Shown: positions 1 to 12,423 of the stretch, one piece after another | How positions within the stretch are numbered: position 1 is the first letter of the stretch | How the letters are laid out: the number at the start of each line of letters is the position of its first letter | From: Polytrichum commune | Lineage: Eukaryota; Streptophyta; Polytrichopsida; Polytrichales; Polytrichaceae | DNA: 60,000 nt | Assembly (NCBI GenBank): GCA_950295325.1 | Contig: OX485809.1 | Location: 25,918,001-25,978,000, forward strand | Direction of reading: 5' to 3' | The notes under the pieces: model-generated | The model's database searches: none | What the model saw: only the letters and a program-made list of their open reading frames with translations | Told to the model about the DNA's origin: nothing | Program-made: the position numbers and the translations under genes

Positions 1-1981
1 TTAGCTTAACCTGCTGATGTCATAATTTTTCTAGTTAGAGCTTGTTCATAGCTTTCCAATGGTATAAGGAAAGCCTAGATCCAAGTAGTAAGGAATGTGC
101 TATGAATTTTTGAAGTTAGAAGGTAGATAGGTGGGTTGGAAGGGTCGGTTGAATCGACCTCACACTTCCAACCCTCATAACTTTTGCATTTCTTATCCGA
201 TTAGAGTGATTTTTAGATCATTGGAAAGATAATTTGGTGCACTAAGTATAAATATTATGCTTAGGATTAAATTACAGGGCAGAATAACACTTTATATTTT
301 AATTGTTAACTAAGGTACGCTTACTACCAAACTAGTTACAAAGAAGGAGGCAAGGTCGACGCTCGGAAAGTGGAGCAAGGAAGGAGGTAGCGGCTCGGCC
401 TACATCAAGCCCAAATCAACCGAGGAAAATTGAGGTAAATTAACTAACCTTAAGCCTTCCATTTAGGATTGGAGGGAGCACGGCTAAGGTACGCATTTCT
501 AAACCCACTCACCTATCCCGTAAGGTCAAGTGGCTTGACCACTTGACCGCCAAGGGAGTACCCAATTCCATTGTTTTCGGGGCCCTTGGTATGTTTTGTG
601 GTAGTAGCTTCATTTATTAGCAAGTTTCGTGTGTGGTAAGTCGGATTAATCACCGACATAACCACTCTGAATGTTGTTGGTGGAAAGGTGGGGTTAATGA
701 CCCGCGAATCCACTATTATGTTGTTGGCCCCATAGATTGGGAGTAATGGCCCCAATTTATGAAGATTGCGCAACAGGTTGAACCTACAGGTCGCCCGTCA
801 CCCTGGTCCCATTGAGTTGCATTTCGTGGTCTATCCAGTGTAAACACATTTAACAATCAAAACATACAAAATAAATCGTAAACCCTTGTTGGCAAGAGAC
901 CCGAGGTAAGGGGTGATGCCTAATATGTTAATGTAGTAAGTTAGGACGTGCAAACAAAAGTAAGTAATTAAGAAGGAATTTGTGTGAAGGGTGGGACTTA
1001 GGCCAAGTTCCCCCGCTTAGAAAACTAAATAGAACTAAATAAAGAAATAGGAAGAATTGAATGGTCCATCAAATTATCGTTATTCCGTTCGTTGAGTTAG
1101 GGTGGTATGAGTCACACCCGGTTGGGTGTATCAGAACCATCCCAATTCACAAATTAGGATTGCCTTGGTTTCAAGGCTGGTGCGTCTGCGCGTAGAATAG
1201 GTTGTAGGTTAAGGTTAGAACTAGATATGAAATTGGTTAGTGGAGTTTAAAGCCACACTAGTAAAAAACTAAGGCCTAACCTCCGGAGGTACTACGACGC
1301 ATATTTAATCTCCCTTAAAAATCTAACTACTCACGTTATACACCTATCATCCGGGTTCGGCTTGGGCGCCTGCAAATGCAGGCCACCTTCACCGAAGGGC
1401 TTGTGTGATACTTTTAGGCTCCCTCGAAAGGGGGTGGCCCAAAAGTACCACACTTCGTAGCAACTACCGGCAATTAGCCACTAAGGCTTCAAAAACTTCC
1501 CGAACTCTGGTACACGAGTGTCTTGCTAACGAGGGGAGACTATAGACTCCTTATCCTTCCAGTGCTGCTGCTTCCCATTGGGCCCCCGAGATTGCATTGT
1601 GACTCGTTTCAGGTCATGGTGAAGGCTGACACGCGAAACCAAGACTAGAAAGCCAGCCTCTGTCCAAGTGAACACAAGGCCTTTTGGCAAAATTTCAGGG
1701 AGGTGGGGGACCTTGCCCAACACCACTTATGGTGGAGGAATATGTATGTACAGTCTAACCTTGATAATGTCATACCATCTGTTTCACCAAAAAGAGTGAT
1801 ATAAACAAGGTGTGATATATTTGATAATGTCACATTCTGAAGATTTGTGCATAATGTGATATTATTAAAAAAATAGGTAAAAAATCAAAATAAAATTACA
1901 ATGTAAAAAAAAAAAATACAAGACTTCAATGTTTTTTAATGTAAAATCTAATTCAAAATTGTGAATAACAACAAGAGCACA
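1..1981. other. gene-free stretch, possibly decayed retroelement sequence
   Basis: I see no convincing gene here. The segment around 465-500 (a G/A-rich run followed by an 'aaggtacg' box) resembles the leader of the inner LTR retrotransposon near 20530-20560. Several phrases between 600 and 800 also have the feel of a gypsy 5' leader, so an old, diverged retroelement fragment is possible. This is a visual impression only. No LTR ends, primer-binding site or coding domain could be identified. Confidence 0.25.
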
Positions 1982-2420
1982 TCATAATGTGTCATTGAGA
2001 TCAGGTAAAGACCTCTCACTAGAGACAAAGAAGCTTCTAATGTCACATTGTTTTGTTGATGTTAAATGTGCAACACCAATTCTAATGAGTTTGTCATGGA
2101 TTTTTTCCATTCCTAACAACTCCAAAGTGTTGAAAATTTGAGAACCTTGGCTAGCCATAAAATTCAAAACATCTTTAGCATGTTTTTGTGCATCGCTTAG
2201 CTTCACTACTTTAGACTCATCATCACTGCTATCAACAATCAATGGGTCTACTTCCATGGAATCAAGAACATGTTCGCCATCTTGCACTAATTGCACAAGC
2301 TCCTCAGTAGATTATTCCACCTCAAAATCATCTTCACCTTCCATGTTTATGTACTCCAAAGGACAAAGCTTTTCTATAGGCTTGCCTTCGACCTCGGGGC
2401 CAATGTCACATTTCAATAAT
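1982..2420 (-). pseudogene. Pogo/Tigger-like (DDE_1) transposase C-terminal remnant
   Basis: The minus-strand frame encodes an acidic segment followed by a helix-rich tail containing 'FMASQGSQIFNTLELLGMEK' and then 'TSTKQCDIRSFF'. A helix pair followed by S-T-K-Q-x-x-I-x-x-F-F near the stop is how jerky/Tigger/Pogo-type DDE_1 transposases typically end. The frame runs on upstream to about 2420 (reading CDIGPEVEGK, then PLEYINMEGEDDFEVE) but is broken by one in-frame TAA near 2312. No catalytic DDE domain is left upstream. I call it a decayed fragment of a cut-and-paste transposon. An alternative is the end of a domesticated CENP-B-like gene, which the internal stop argues against. Confidence 0.5.
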
Positions 2421-5200
2421 AAAAACATTTTCAAATAAAATATGATTTTTTCAGTGAATTATATCCATTGAATTATGTGGAAATATGAACAGCTCTATGC
2501 TAGATTATGCTAGGTCCGTTGGATTATGCTAGACTTATTGAATCGGCCTAGCTTCTTGATCCTAAGGCCTTTACATATGGGAAAATTGGCCCCCATTATA
2601 ATCTTATTGTAATGTGTAGTTGAGGCCGACCTCCAACCCAAAAGGGGCTGAAATTTCATGCAATTGGCCTCAAAAGGAATTGGCCCTAAGGTCCTGAACC
2701 TCAAGGGAAGTTTCTCTCCACTTGTAAGTCAAAGCTCAAGAGAACTGCTCACTCGGAGTCCATCATCTTCTTCGCAACTACAGCTCTTGAGTCCTGGCTT
2801 GTTTTTTTATTTTGTCTGTAGACAAATTTAGGGGGTCCTACTATGGTCCCCACAGGGCATTTGACTACCATTGCTGTCTCACCATGTACCTTAGTGTCTG
2901 CATAGTAATTCAGAGTTACATGCTTTATCAACTCCCCACCAGTGTTTTTTAATTTGGCTATAAGGTAAGAAAAACCTAAAACGTTGAATGACCACTCCGC
3001 CGTTTACGGTATTTGGTGTCACTTATCTTATTTTGATGCGTGTGCTAGGTTACATTGATGATTAACAACTTCATCATAAGTGTCAACTCATGACACTTGG
3101 TGTTCAAGTGCACTTACTGATATCTTGGCATGAGTATGTTCAATAGTGTTATGAGGTGCATGCCTATGTCACACAATCATTGTCTACGGGTTACATGTTG
3201 ACATCCTTCGGTTACATGTTGTTAACCAGTTACATGTTGACATCCTTCGGTTTTCCTTTATTGAATTGGGGTATATTCTATGAATTCCTCTAAATTGATC
3301 AGTAATTTTCCTCCAGTCTTGAACTTCAACCAGATATTTCTCAAACTCAACCAGTTCATTTGTAACTAACTACCAGTTCTCCCTGATCATAGACACAAAT
3401 GACACATGTCATTACTATGCTCAAGAATATCTTCCTCTTGCATACTAAAACATAAACACATGACACTTGCCATTAGTACACTAAAAATATCTTCCCCTAG
3501 CATACCCTAATGCAAGGTTATCATCTAAAGCATCCCAATGTGCAACTCTAAATGTAATAATGTAGATGTTTTTTCACTTAAAGAAGTTACTTATGTTGAC
3601 AATGTTATCATATTAGTCAATCAATGGGCATGACACTTTGAGACATGTAGGCATCTAGTTTAGGCCCTTTGCAAATATTGACATTAAATACCATAAATGG
3701 TGTACCGGTACACTCTAAACATTGTAGTATCGCACATGTGGCAACCAAAGTGCATGTGATATGACGGAGTTATGTAGTGTTAAATGGATGCATGATCATA
3801 GAAAATTAGTGTAGCATGTGACATTATGGAACAACACAAAGTGAAACATTGTGTTGTTGAAAATGACACTCACAATAGGCCAAGTTAGGTGCTTAAAGGT
3901 TTGAGTCTCCAGATTTAAAGGAACATGATGCACAATTATTTTGCAAATGTGAAGTCACCCCTGACTATTGTAGTTGTACAAAGAATTTAACACATGTTGT
4001 CAGAATCTTGCAAGTTTTTGGGACGAGTATTGAGCTTCAGATTCTTCCTAAACTTGATCAGTCCAAGCTTCCTCACCAACTACCTCCAAACTACAAAACC
4101 TTAAACCTTCCTTTGCATGATCAAAACCTTGGCACACTAGTGATCACCAAACCACTCAAAATATTGATCTTGTTTGAGAAGTGCAAACATGTGATGCAAT
4201 GCGAGGTTGTAGGTTGACTTCTTTGGTGGTTTGCATTAATGGCAGAACTCGTGATATAAGGGAGAGAAATGTGACACTAAGGCGTGAGATATGAATTGAG
4301 AATATCCTTTCCCTAGGCTTTTAGTATATTAAAGAGTGATTGACATTATGGGAGTTGATATTATGAAGTTTAGGGTGTATAAAGAATTTCATTGATGTGA
4401 ATTTAGTAAAAAACCAATGATGGACCGGTATTAAGGTGAAAACATGGTATGAATTGTTAACATCAATAATGGTATCAAAGAACCTACCCATGGATATCAC
4501 AATTGTAATAGCAATCAAATATTTGTATCTGGCGGTATGTCAAGGTGAGAGAGTCTTTGTATACCCAAGTTATTATATGGGTCAATACCATTCTAAACTA
4601 TATTGATACTAGGGTGGTTTTGCCTAGGCATGATAGTTCTTGCATGGTATATAGACCTGAATGGTATTGAGAACAAAAATATTGTCAAATACCCATGCCC
4701 ATGCCCGTCAAGAGATATGACCTCCTCATTAAAGATACCCAAATGGTATTGAAAAAAAAACCATATATCAGTCCAACAAGAGTAAAAAAAAATTCAGAGA
4801 AGGCGGGATGTGCATGGGTTGTCATTAGTGTTTGAGATTTGCACTTGTCAGATGCCTATCAAATGCCCATCACACCCGTCAAATGTGCATCATGTATACA
4901 CTTGGGGTTGCGATTTTGGACATTTGTGGTTTGTGACGGGTGCAAATCTCAACCCTAGTTGTCATCACCTAAATCATAGGTGCTAGGTCCTCCAATGGTG
5001 AAAATACAACAATATAATCGAAATGATTGGAGATATGCGGAAAAAGTTTGGCATCCCTATTATAGGAGGGCAATTGTCAACGACCACTGCTGGGGTGGTA
5101 CGTCAGTTGCACTCACAACCTCATGCCCTAATCACACCAAACTGAAAGTGCATTTTCTGCAGGTGAATTAGTCTCTCTCAGTGATATTTATGGTGGGCCA
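2421..5200. other. gene-free AT-rich intergenic DNA
   Basis: Only short, compositionally random reading frames are present. The one structure I can support is a pair of direct copies of a 'gttacatgttgacatccttc' block near 3190 and 3228. The second copy leads into a longer segment (about 3224-3388) that recurs in inverted orientation at about 10650-10820. Confidence 0.4.
3224..3388 (+). repeat. dispersed inverted repeat, copy 1
   Basis: This roughly 165-bp segment matches the reverse complement of about 10650-10820 with scattered mismatches. Shared blocks include 'ttacatgttgaca', 'gatcagtaa', 'cttcaacc' and 'tttctcaaactcaacc'. It could be one end of an old 7.6-kb element or an unrelated dispersed repeat. 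No terminal motif or target duplication was found. Confidence 0.5.
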
Positions 5201-6234
5201 TCACCATCCAACCTATATGACAACGCCGGAGATGCTCATAACTCGCACTCTGAAATCCACACTCGAATGCACGTCGGGTGTGTGGGGCCCAACTATTTCA
5301 CATCCGGAAGTTGTCGGAAAGTTGGTGTGATCGGGACATCAAACTTTGAGCGTCGGCCTCATTGCCACGGAAAGTGAGGACTGTCCTCAGGAGCAACCCC
5401 GGAGTGGTATTACCAGGGGCCTATTCGATCAGTGGTTCTTCTGCACCGCAACTTATAATCGTGAACTTACGCTGGGTGCGGTTCATGCATTCAACGATCA
5501 AGGGAGGAAGTGGCAGTGGAAGGTAATGGGTGCGTGGGGGACGGGGGTTTCCCATTGTGAATGAGCACCTCAAATTTGGAGCACTTCTGGAATTAGATGA
5601 CACGAGCATTACATTACTTGCAAAGAATCTGCAAGGAAGAAACCAATTCGGATGCGAAGCAGTGCCAATTGATATGACAAGGAGGGTCTATGTACACAGA
5701 CTGTTCATAGCCGGACACTCTAGAATATGCTCCTTAATACTGAAAAGACAGAATAGTACAGATCGAGGTTGCTTGAGCTCTCGAGTATATTGTTCATCTA
5801 ACTATATACAGATCCATTTGTCGATATGCTCCTGGGCTAACCTCTTCCATCTGAATTTCGTCACAAATATTTGGACGTAGTCTTGTCCATATCAATCTGG
5901 GCAACACCTGGTGACAATTCCAATATCGACATTGATGTGTTTCTCGCCCGATATCTTCACTTGAATTCTGGTGCAGGCGAAATGCGCGTCAAGCGAAAAT
6001 TGCTGTTGCTTACTCAACCCAACGAGTTAACTTCATAGCCGAGGGTGGTGGGAATGCTGCAATATATGCGGATCATCTGTCGAACTCTCGCACGACGTTT
6101 CTCCTCGTCGAGTAAGCTCACTCAACTTGAGAATCCACGGAAGGTCACTTGCAAAGAGGTTGCTGCTGTGTCGATGGTTGCTGAGGAAGTCAAAATTAGG
6201 CTCGCGAATACAATGTTTCCTTGGGGCGTTTGAC
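5201..6234. other. moderately GC-rich stretch without a supportable gene
   Basis: The base composition is richer than the surroundings and there are reading frames of 62-116 codons on both strands (for example plus 5530-5880). None shows a recognisable domain, start context or splice pattern. It may be the eroded neighbourhood or another exon of the small ORF at 6235-6516. I cannot assign it. Confidence 0.3.
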
Positions 6235-6516
6235 TCACAGATGAGACAAGTTCATCCTTCCTGCAGTAGGGAAATAGTTGACTACAATCGGCACACCCGA
6301 ACTCGACTTGCTCTTCTCGCCCGACGTCTTGCTAACTTTCTCCTTCGCAGGCTTTGAAGCTGGAATCTGCTCCTGCTCAGCTGCAGGGACAGTTCGAGTA
6401 GGCTTGAACAACTTCCGCAACAAATTACTCGACGACCGACTCTTCTTTGCATTCATCTCCCCCGTAGTACCGGACCCCTTCTCCGTAGCCAAATCTCCCT
6501 TGTACGCTCCCTCCAT
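6235..6516 (-). CDS. hypothetical small basic protein (93 aa)
   Basis: I chose the ATG at 6516 because it has a good plant context (GCC before ATG, G after) and because the upstream extension looks non-coding. The product starts MEGAYKGDL, has a Lys/Ser-rich middle with SSSNLLRKLFKP, and ends VVNYFPTAGRMNLSHL. There is no signal peptide or membrane segment. The basic, Ser-rich character and a conserved-looking C-terminal tail resemble small plant proteins of unknown function, but I do not recognise the family. It could be a single-exon gene, the last exon of a longer gene, or chance. Confidence 0.4.
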   Translation of the reverse strand: MEGAYKGDLATEKGSGTTGEMNAKKSRSSSNLLRKLFKPTRTVPAAEQEQIPASKPAKEKVSKTSGEKSKSSSGVPIVVNYFPTAGRMNLSHL

Positions 6517-6959
6517 GGCTAGGATAGAATAGATGTGGACCCCAAAATTAGAAACTAGTTTCAAAAACTTGCAGACTGGAGACGAGAGATTAGGTGTATC
6601 TGTTCAGAGTCACTCCTGGCACCGAACCCAGTTCGCAAACTGAGGTTGCCACCCAGAAATAGACTACTTATGCAGACAAGAGAAGTTGCGAGGCAGCTCA
6701 GGTGGGCCAGCGCCGTGCCTTGAGCACCAAGCTACATTTGGACACGTCAGGGAACAATAATATGCTCTAGACTAGGAGTCAGAGAAAGTGCGTGGAATTG
6801 CGGGAGACGAGCCGATCAGTGACACGAGGCGCAAGGCAGTGACGCCTTGTGGTGTCAGCCTCCCATCATCTTCCACTGTGGAAACCAAACTTTTTAGTTA
6901 TTAATTGACCTCGAAGGATGCTCTCAATGTCACATGCTTCTCGTCAATTTTGGAGGCGC
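6517..6959. other. no gene seen
   Basis: This is the region upstream of the small minus-strand ORF. It may contain that gene's promoter, but no TATA box or other element stands out. Confidence 0.3.
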
Positions 6960-8215
6960 TCGCTTGGGCTGCGGAGCTCGAGCTCATGCCACTTGGGCAA
7001 GCCCCAGCCCGCCAAGTCACGACCCTATCAAGGAGGTCTTAAGGCCGGGTCCGCAATCCGACATCCTCGGGTAGTCCCATCAATTTTTAATCCCAATCGA
7101 TAATTGTTGTCCACCCCGTCCGATTTTTTTAATTAAAAAAATGGTTCTTGCATTCTTGAAGACTGCTTGTTCACAAAACCCATATTGAGTGCACTTCATC
7201 TTGAAAAACCCAAAATTCAATATATATATATGTTCATTTTCCCTTAGTAAATAAACAATTGACTGGGATTTCATTCCCGAAGTGAAACCAAAAACATGTA
7301 AATGAATGTCAGTAAAGCTTGTAATGAACTTGAAGGTATAAAATGTTACAAAATGCTCATTGGCATTGAGATTCTAATGTACGTGACTTAATTATCATTT
7401 CAAAGGGTCTTTTGTCATTCTAAAATGAAACCTATATTCGTGTGCTATTTTTGTATTTTTATATTATAGTAATTTAATTAATTCCTTTTACTTTAAGAAG
7501 CATTCATACATATTTGAACTAATTAAGCTGAATAAATGTGATTAAGTATATCAAGCCTAATTAAATTAAATTAAATAAAAATGATGCTTAACAAGGTAAT
7601 TAAGCCTAATTATATATGAAATGCGCATACATGAATTAATTATGATTTATTACATTCAACCATGCTTGATTAGTTTGTATATGTATGAACACTTGTGAAA
7701 GTGGAAGGCATTAACTAAACTATTATAAACTAAAGAAACTAAATATAAGTTTCGTTTTAGAATGACAAAAGACCCTTCCAAATGGTAAGTCACATACATT
7801 ATAACCTCAATGCTAATGAGGTATTTGTAATATTTTTGATTTTCAAGTTCATTACATCCAGTATTGACATTCATTTACATGTTTTCGGTTTCACTTCGGG
7901 AATGAAATACCAAACAATTGTTTATTTACTAAGGGGAGATGAACATATAGATAGATAGATAGATAGAATTTTGAGGCCTCAAGGTGAAGTGCATTCAATA
8001 TGGGGTTTGCAGACAAGCGGCCTTCAAGAATGCAAGGGTGATGTTTAATTGAAATTGGGTAGGGTGGCCAATGGTTGTTGGTCGGGATCAAAATATAAAT
8101 AAAATTGGTGGGGTTGCTTGGGGTGCTGAATATCGGGCCCCGGCCTTAAGACCTCCTTCCCCCTTGATGGGTTCATGACATGGTCGGCTGGGACACACCC
8201 AAATGGCATGAGCTC
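6960..8215. repeat. foldback structure with ~480-bp inverted arms
   Basis: The left arm (about 6960-7440) pairs with the reverse complement of about 7735-8215. Matching blocks on both sides include 'gagctcatgcca', 'ggaggtcttaaggccggg', 'gcattctt', 'aaacaattg', 'ttcggttt/aaacc' with 'acatgtaaatgaatgtca', and 'gaatgacaaaagaccctt'. The arms differ by many substitutions and small indels. An AT-rich spacer of about 295 bp lies between them. The form suits a foldback or long-hairpin MITE-like element, or an old inverted duplication. I see no coding capacity and no clear target duplication. Confidence 0.6.
7946..7966. repeat. (ATAG)n microsatellite
   Basis: About five ATAG units lie in the right foldback arm, where the left arm has a TA run (about 7218-7230). 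The two arms have therefore diverged by different short-repeat expansions. Confidence 0.8.
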
Positions 8216-9380
8216 TGACCCCAACCAATGGCATGTGGCTCTATCATCTACATTGTTTTTAAAATTATATTCTCAAGAACGGTGAGACAATGGCTGCCAC
8301 TGCCACCGTTATAACACGTTTTCCGTATATAAGTACCGATTGGTATATTGTAATACACTAGTGATCTTTAGGTCAACGATTTGAAGTTTGAAGACCAAAA
8401 ACTTATTTCCACTTTGGATTGAACATGGAATTACCAAATGTAGATATGACACATGGCAAATTTTATGGAGAAAATTTATTGTGTTGAATCAAACAACACT
8501 CTATGTATATGTAAATGCATGGTGAGATTCAATAAATGATTTAACCCAAGATTTCCCCCCTTCTCAATCCAAAATTTTCAATCAATTTTGCGATTTTGTC
8601 AACCCAAATTCCATTGATTTTGCAAACTGCACATACAATGACATAAAATATGAAAATAAAAATCATCTCAACCTAGTTAGAACTTAGTTAGGCCACCCAC
8701 AATTTGTTTATGGGGTTGTTTTATTGTGTACATTAGAAAATCATCTAGTATATAAAATAAAGGTCGTCCCTTGTAGGTGTAAATGATGCGAGGAGGTAAC
8801 TACACCTATCACTGTGGGTTGAAAGTTAGTGTGGGTAGGAAATATTATGGCTCACTATAATGTGTAGATTGAAAATTAGGTTGTCTTATAAGTTGATATA
8901 ATACAATTATGTCCATTTAAAATGGTATTAAAGAAGTATAATATTGGTATCAATAGGCACTATATTGATAAGATATTTTTGAACCCACTCTGATTCATGT
9001 TCAAGTAAAAAATATTGATTGCATATTCTTATTTGTGATGACATAAATTTATGGTCTTTAAAATGAAATTGGTCAAGAAACGTTCCATTATCAAAGTTAT
9101 CGTGATTTGACAAACTTAAAGTAGGCCAACATGATAGGTGTACACGGTGTAGCATTGGGGAGGTGGGAGGGGGGGGGGGGTAGGAGACACTCTTCTTTGA
9201 GAATGGATCCATGTGCATGTGGGAGTCCTAATTGAAACCCCCTATGTACAAAATTTTCATGACCAAAACAAACTTGACAATCATAGGTTGATAGCATGAT
9301 GGACAAATATTGCTTAATAATTAATTTGATTTGAAAAAAAGGCAGTTAGTTGAAACATGTATGAAAAATTAGGAAAATGC

Positions 9381-9420
9381 ATACATACATACATAGAGAG
9401 AGAGACACACACACACAACA
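9381..9420. repeat. compound microsatellite
   Basis: Consecutive runs of ATAC, GA and CA units. Confidence 0.8.
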
Positions 9421-10649
9421 TATTTTAACTAGACTCCTTCTCCACACTTCTCTAGCAGACTCCGCTTCTCTCAAGTTTTTTAGAACTCTTGATTTTGAGA
9501 TGTTCAATTTGTAATGCATGAATACCAACTTCACTCCATGTCAGTGTCAAAATGAATGCACGTGATAAGTGCAACAATGTTGTCAATGCATGCAAGTTAT
9601 TGATTTTGACTTCATTCCTGAACACACCATAATTCCTAACATCTAGACTTTGGGGTATACTTACCTCTCCCCCAAAATTCATATAGTTGCCTAATTTATC
9701 TATACAAAAATAGGTGTACTAATATATATACAAAATTATAAGAGCTCCAAAAATTATAAGGAAATGGCTATGACCTCTGATTATATTTGCTAACCATCTT
9801 TTACTAATCATGTGCAATTTTCATTTCCTAGGAGGATTAGGCTAGTCGAAAATAGTAACCATTTGAGACCTGGCATCTACCTTAGTCACATACTAAACTA
9901 AATATAATATTTAGTGTCATCTATTTGAATTGTCTTGCTCAATACTAATCGTAAATTGCGGTGTGGTCTCACCAACACTAAATGTTAACCCAACATGATT
10001 TGTCATTCCTTATAAATTGTTTTTTTTTGGGGGGGGGGGGGGATTATAGTTTTATAATGTTGTAATTACTCTCACTTACAAAGTGATATTTCATCCAAAT
10101 CTCAATCACCCATGACAATATTTCATCGCAAGTTGCTGACAAGAGAAGGTAGGGTTTTGGCCAATAGAGAACTCTTCCATAATCCATGACAATATTTGTT
10201 CACTTATTCATAAGAAGTGTCATCCGAAAAGTCACCATAGTGACATAAAATACCATACGACACTAAACGTCGTAATTAGTGTAGCTAGGTGGAACTTATC
10301 ACAAGTGGCAGCTTATGGGACTTGTTACCTGAAATATTTTATCACACCCAACTTAATACTACTCACTCGATTTCTTTGCCAGCAAAGTGCAATGTACAGA
10401 ATGAATGTGAGAAAATTGTGACTTCTACATGTGATGCATAGTACAATTATACTTGAATACACCATCAATCTTGTGAAGACCAACATTGATCTATCACACC
10501 AAGTCTCTCAGGAGGATCTCTGGCAGTCGAGGTGCTCAATTTCACCACATTTTTGTGGTAAATTTGCCACATAGCATATTTTGAAGGCACACACATATGA
10601 AGCTCCAATCCGTTTTTTGGACGTGGAATTAGCATGCTTGTCCTCAAGG

Positions 10650-10820
10650 CTCGGGGAGAATCGGTGGTTAGTTACAGATGAACCGGTTGAGTTTGAGAAA
10701 TAACCGGTTGAAGTTTGAGACTTCAGGAGATTTACTGATCGTTTTAGAGGAATCTATAGAGGAATATACCTCAAATGAATGAAAGCAAAACCGGAAGATT
10801 ATGTCAACATGTAACCGGTT
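10650..10820 (-). repeat. dispersed inverted repeat, copy 2
   Basis: This is an inverted, diverged counterpart of about 3224-3388. It contains four 'aaccggtt' or 'accggttga'-type blocks, which are decayed in the other copy. Confidence 0.5.
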
Positions 10821-12390
10821 GGATTTAGAATCACTAAGATCTTGACTGACTATGTATGCCCAAAAAATTTCCGGGCACTGCTTGTCCTTGACTGCTTATG
10901 TTAGCGTTGTGCAACATAAACACTACAACTCCAAGAGACCCATTATGGGCATCAAGGTGTCACATGAAGGGGTTTGACACCTTAGTATAATGGAGAATTT
11001 ATGTTTTTTTCAAGGTCAATTACAAAGTGAGATTCGCATGCATGTTTTATGAAACATTCATGATGAAAAAATGTTGACACAAAGTCAAGGATCACACCGT
11101 ACAATTAGACTTTCTATATAAGGTTGTCAATTTTGTTTGAGTATTTCCTAAAGCAAAAACTTCGGATAAACTTCATAAAATGGAGATGACATTAGCTTGT
11201 ATGGATATTATGAAAACATGTTTATTTTATGAAGAGTTATAACTCGTCTTGAATATAGATAAAAAATATGATCATAAACACAATATCAATAACATTGGGA
11301 CTTTAGGCTTAATTTGGGGATATGAATGGCTTTATGAGATCCAATAAAATGTATTAGGAACATGATTGGGAACACATTTGGAATATGACCAAGAATGTAT
11401 TGGGAATGTGATTGGAAACACATTGGGAACATGTTAAAAATCATTTATTCTACCCCTTGTAGAACTGAGCAGTCTTATCGGACCCTACTCCCTTCTTCAT
11501 TTCTATGTCTTTATCACACTATTGATTCTAGTATAGTATAGAGAATGTTATCTCTACCACTTCATTCTTTATTAGGACCTACATGACTTTTCTTCTTTTA
11601 TTTACCGTGCTACAAAGTCTAGCATGTTAGTGAATACTTCTACAACTACCGTCTTCGATGGATTTGTTCTATTACCGGTTATTCCTACCACTACTGTATC
11701 CACTCAAATTAAAACTCTCTAGTGGGACCCTCATTACTAGTATTACTAGGCCCTCACCCCTCTTCTAGTAACTAGTCCATTCACGTCGTCCTACCTTGGT
11801 TGCCTTCTTTGTTAGTGGATAGTGTTACCCTCTCACAAGGTTTCAACAATTGTCAATAGTTTCCTCTCTCACGCTAACTCTTGGCCTCTCAACCTCACCT
11901 TGTCTAGGGTTCACTTTAATCTAAGCCAACTATATTTTATTCCTTCATAATCTACTAGATTCATTTGTGCTTACAATTTGGCCTAGTCACTCATAGTCTT
12001 TCTCTTGAAGTGCCGACCGAATATACTTTACACCATGTTTTGTAGCATCACCTCCCTCGCCCAATGGTTTACATCCATTCTTATAAATTTTTGTACAATC
12101 CATCTCTTTAGTTTATTTTTTATCATTGTGTTTCAATGTGATACCGTCTTTCTTCTTAGGTTAGTTACTCCCAATTGCTCTTTGGCTAATTGTTTTACTT
12201 GTTATCACATGTACTTTCCAATCATGTTGACATATCACTTATCCTCTCATATCTTCAATCTCTCCCTGTAGCTTTCTCGTAGAACTCATGTCAATCAATC
12301 CTAATCAAAGTTGTTTAGTAGTTCTTAACCAATTGTTTTAGACAATTGTTATCAAACTATATTCTTAGAGCTTCTAATATAGTTCACTCA

Positions 12391-12423
12391 TGCTTAATTC
12401 AACATACGTAAATTCATATAAAT
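12391..12423 (+). repeat. 33-bp direct repeat flanking the TIR element, left copy
   Basis: The 33 bases from 12391 (starting tgcttaattcaacatacg) recur exactly at 14071-14103, just outside the right inverted arm. Its last part overlaps the outer edge of the left arm, so it is longer than an ordinary target duplication. Confidence 0.8.

Larger units (their letters stand above)
8216..12390. other. gene-free AT-rich intergenic DNA
   Basis: I see no supportable gene on either strand. It contains a poly-G tract near 9170, a compound microsatellite (9381-9420), a T8/G14 tract at 10021-10042, the second copy of a dispersed inverted repeat (about 10650-10820), and a pyrimidine-rich stretch at about 11440-12300. 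Confidence 0.4.

Noticed and set aside
5346-5880. Two adjoining plus-strand frames that look partly protein-like
   Set aside because: No domain, no consistent splice signals and frame changes. Kept only as an unassigned region.
12005-12271. 88-codon hydrophobic plus-strand frame
   Set aside because: It arises from a T/C-rich stretch. Composition alone explains the hydrophobic residues, and there is no supporting context.
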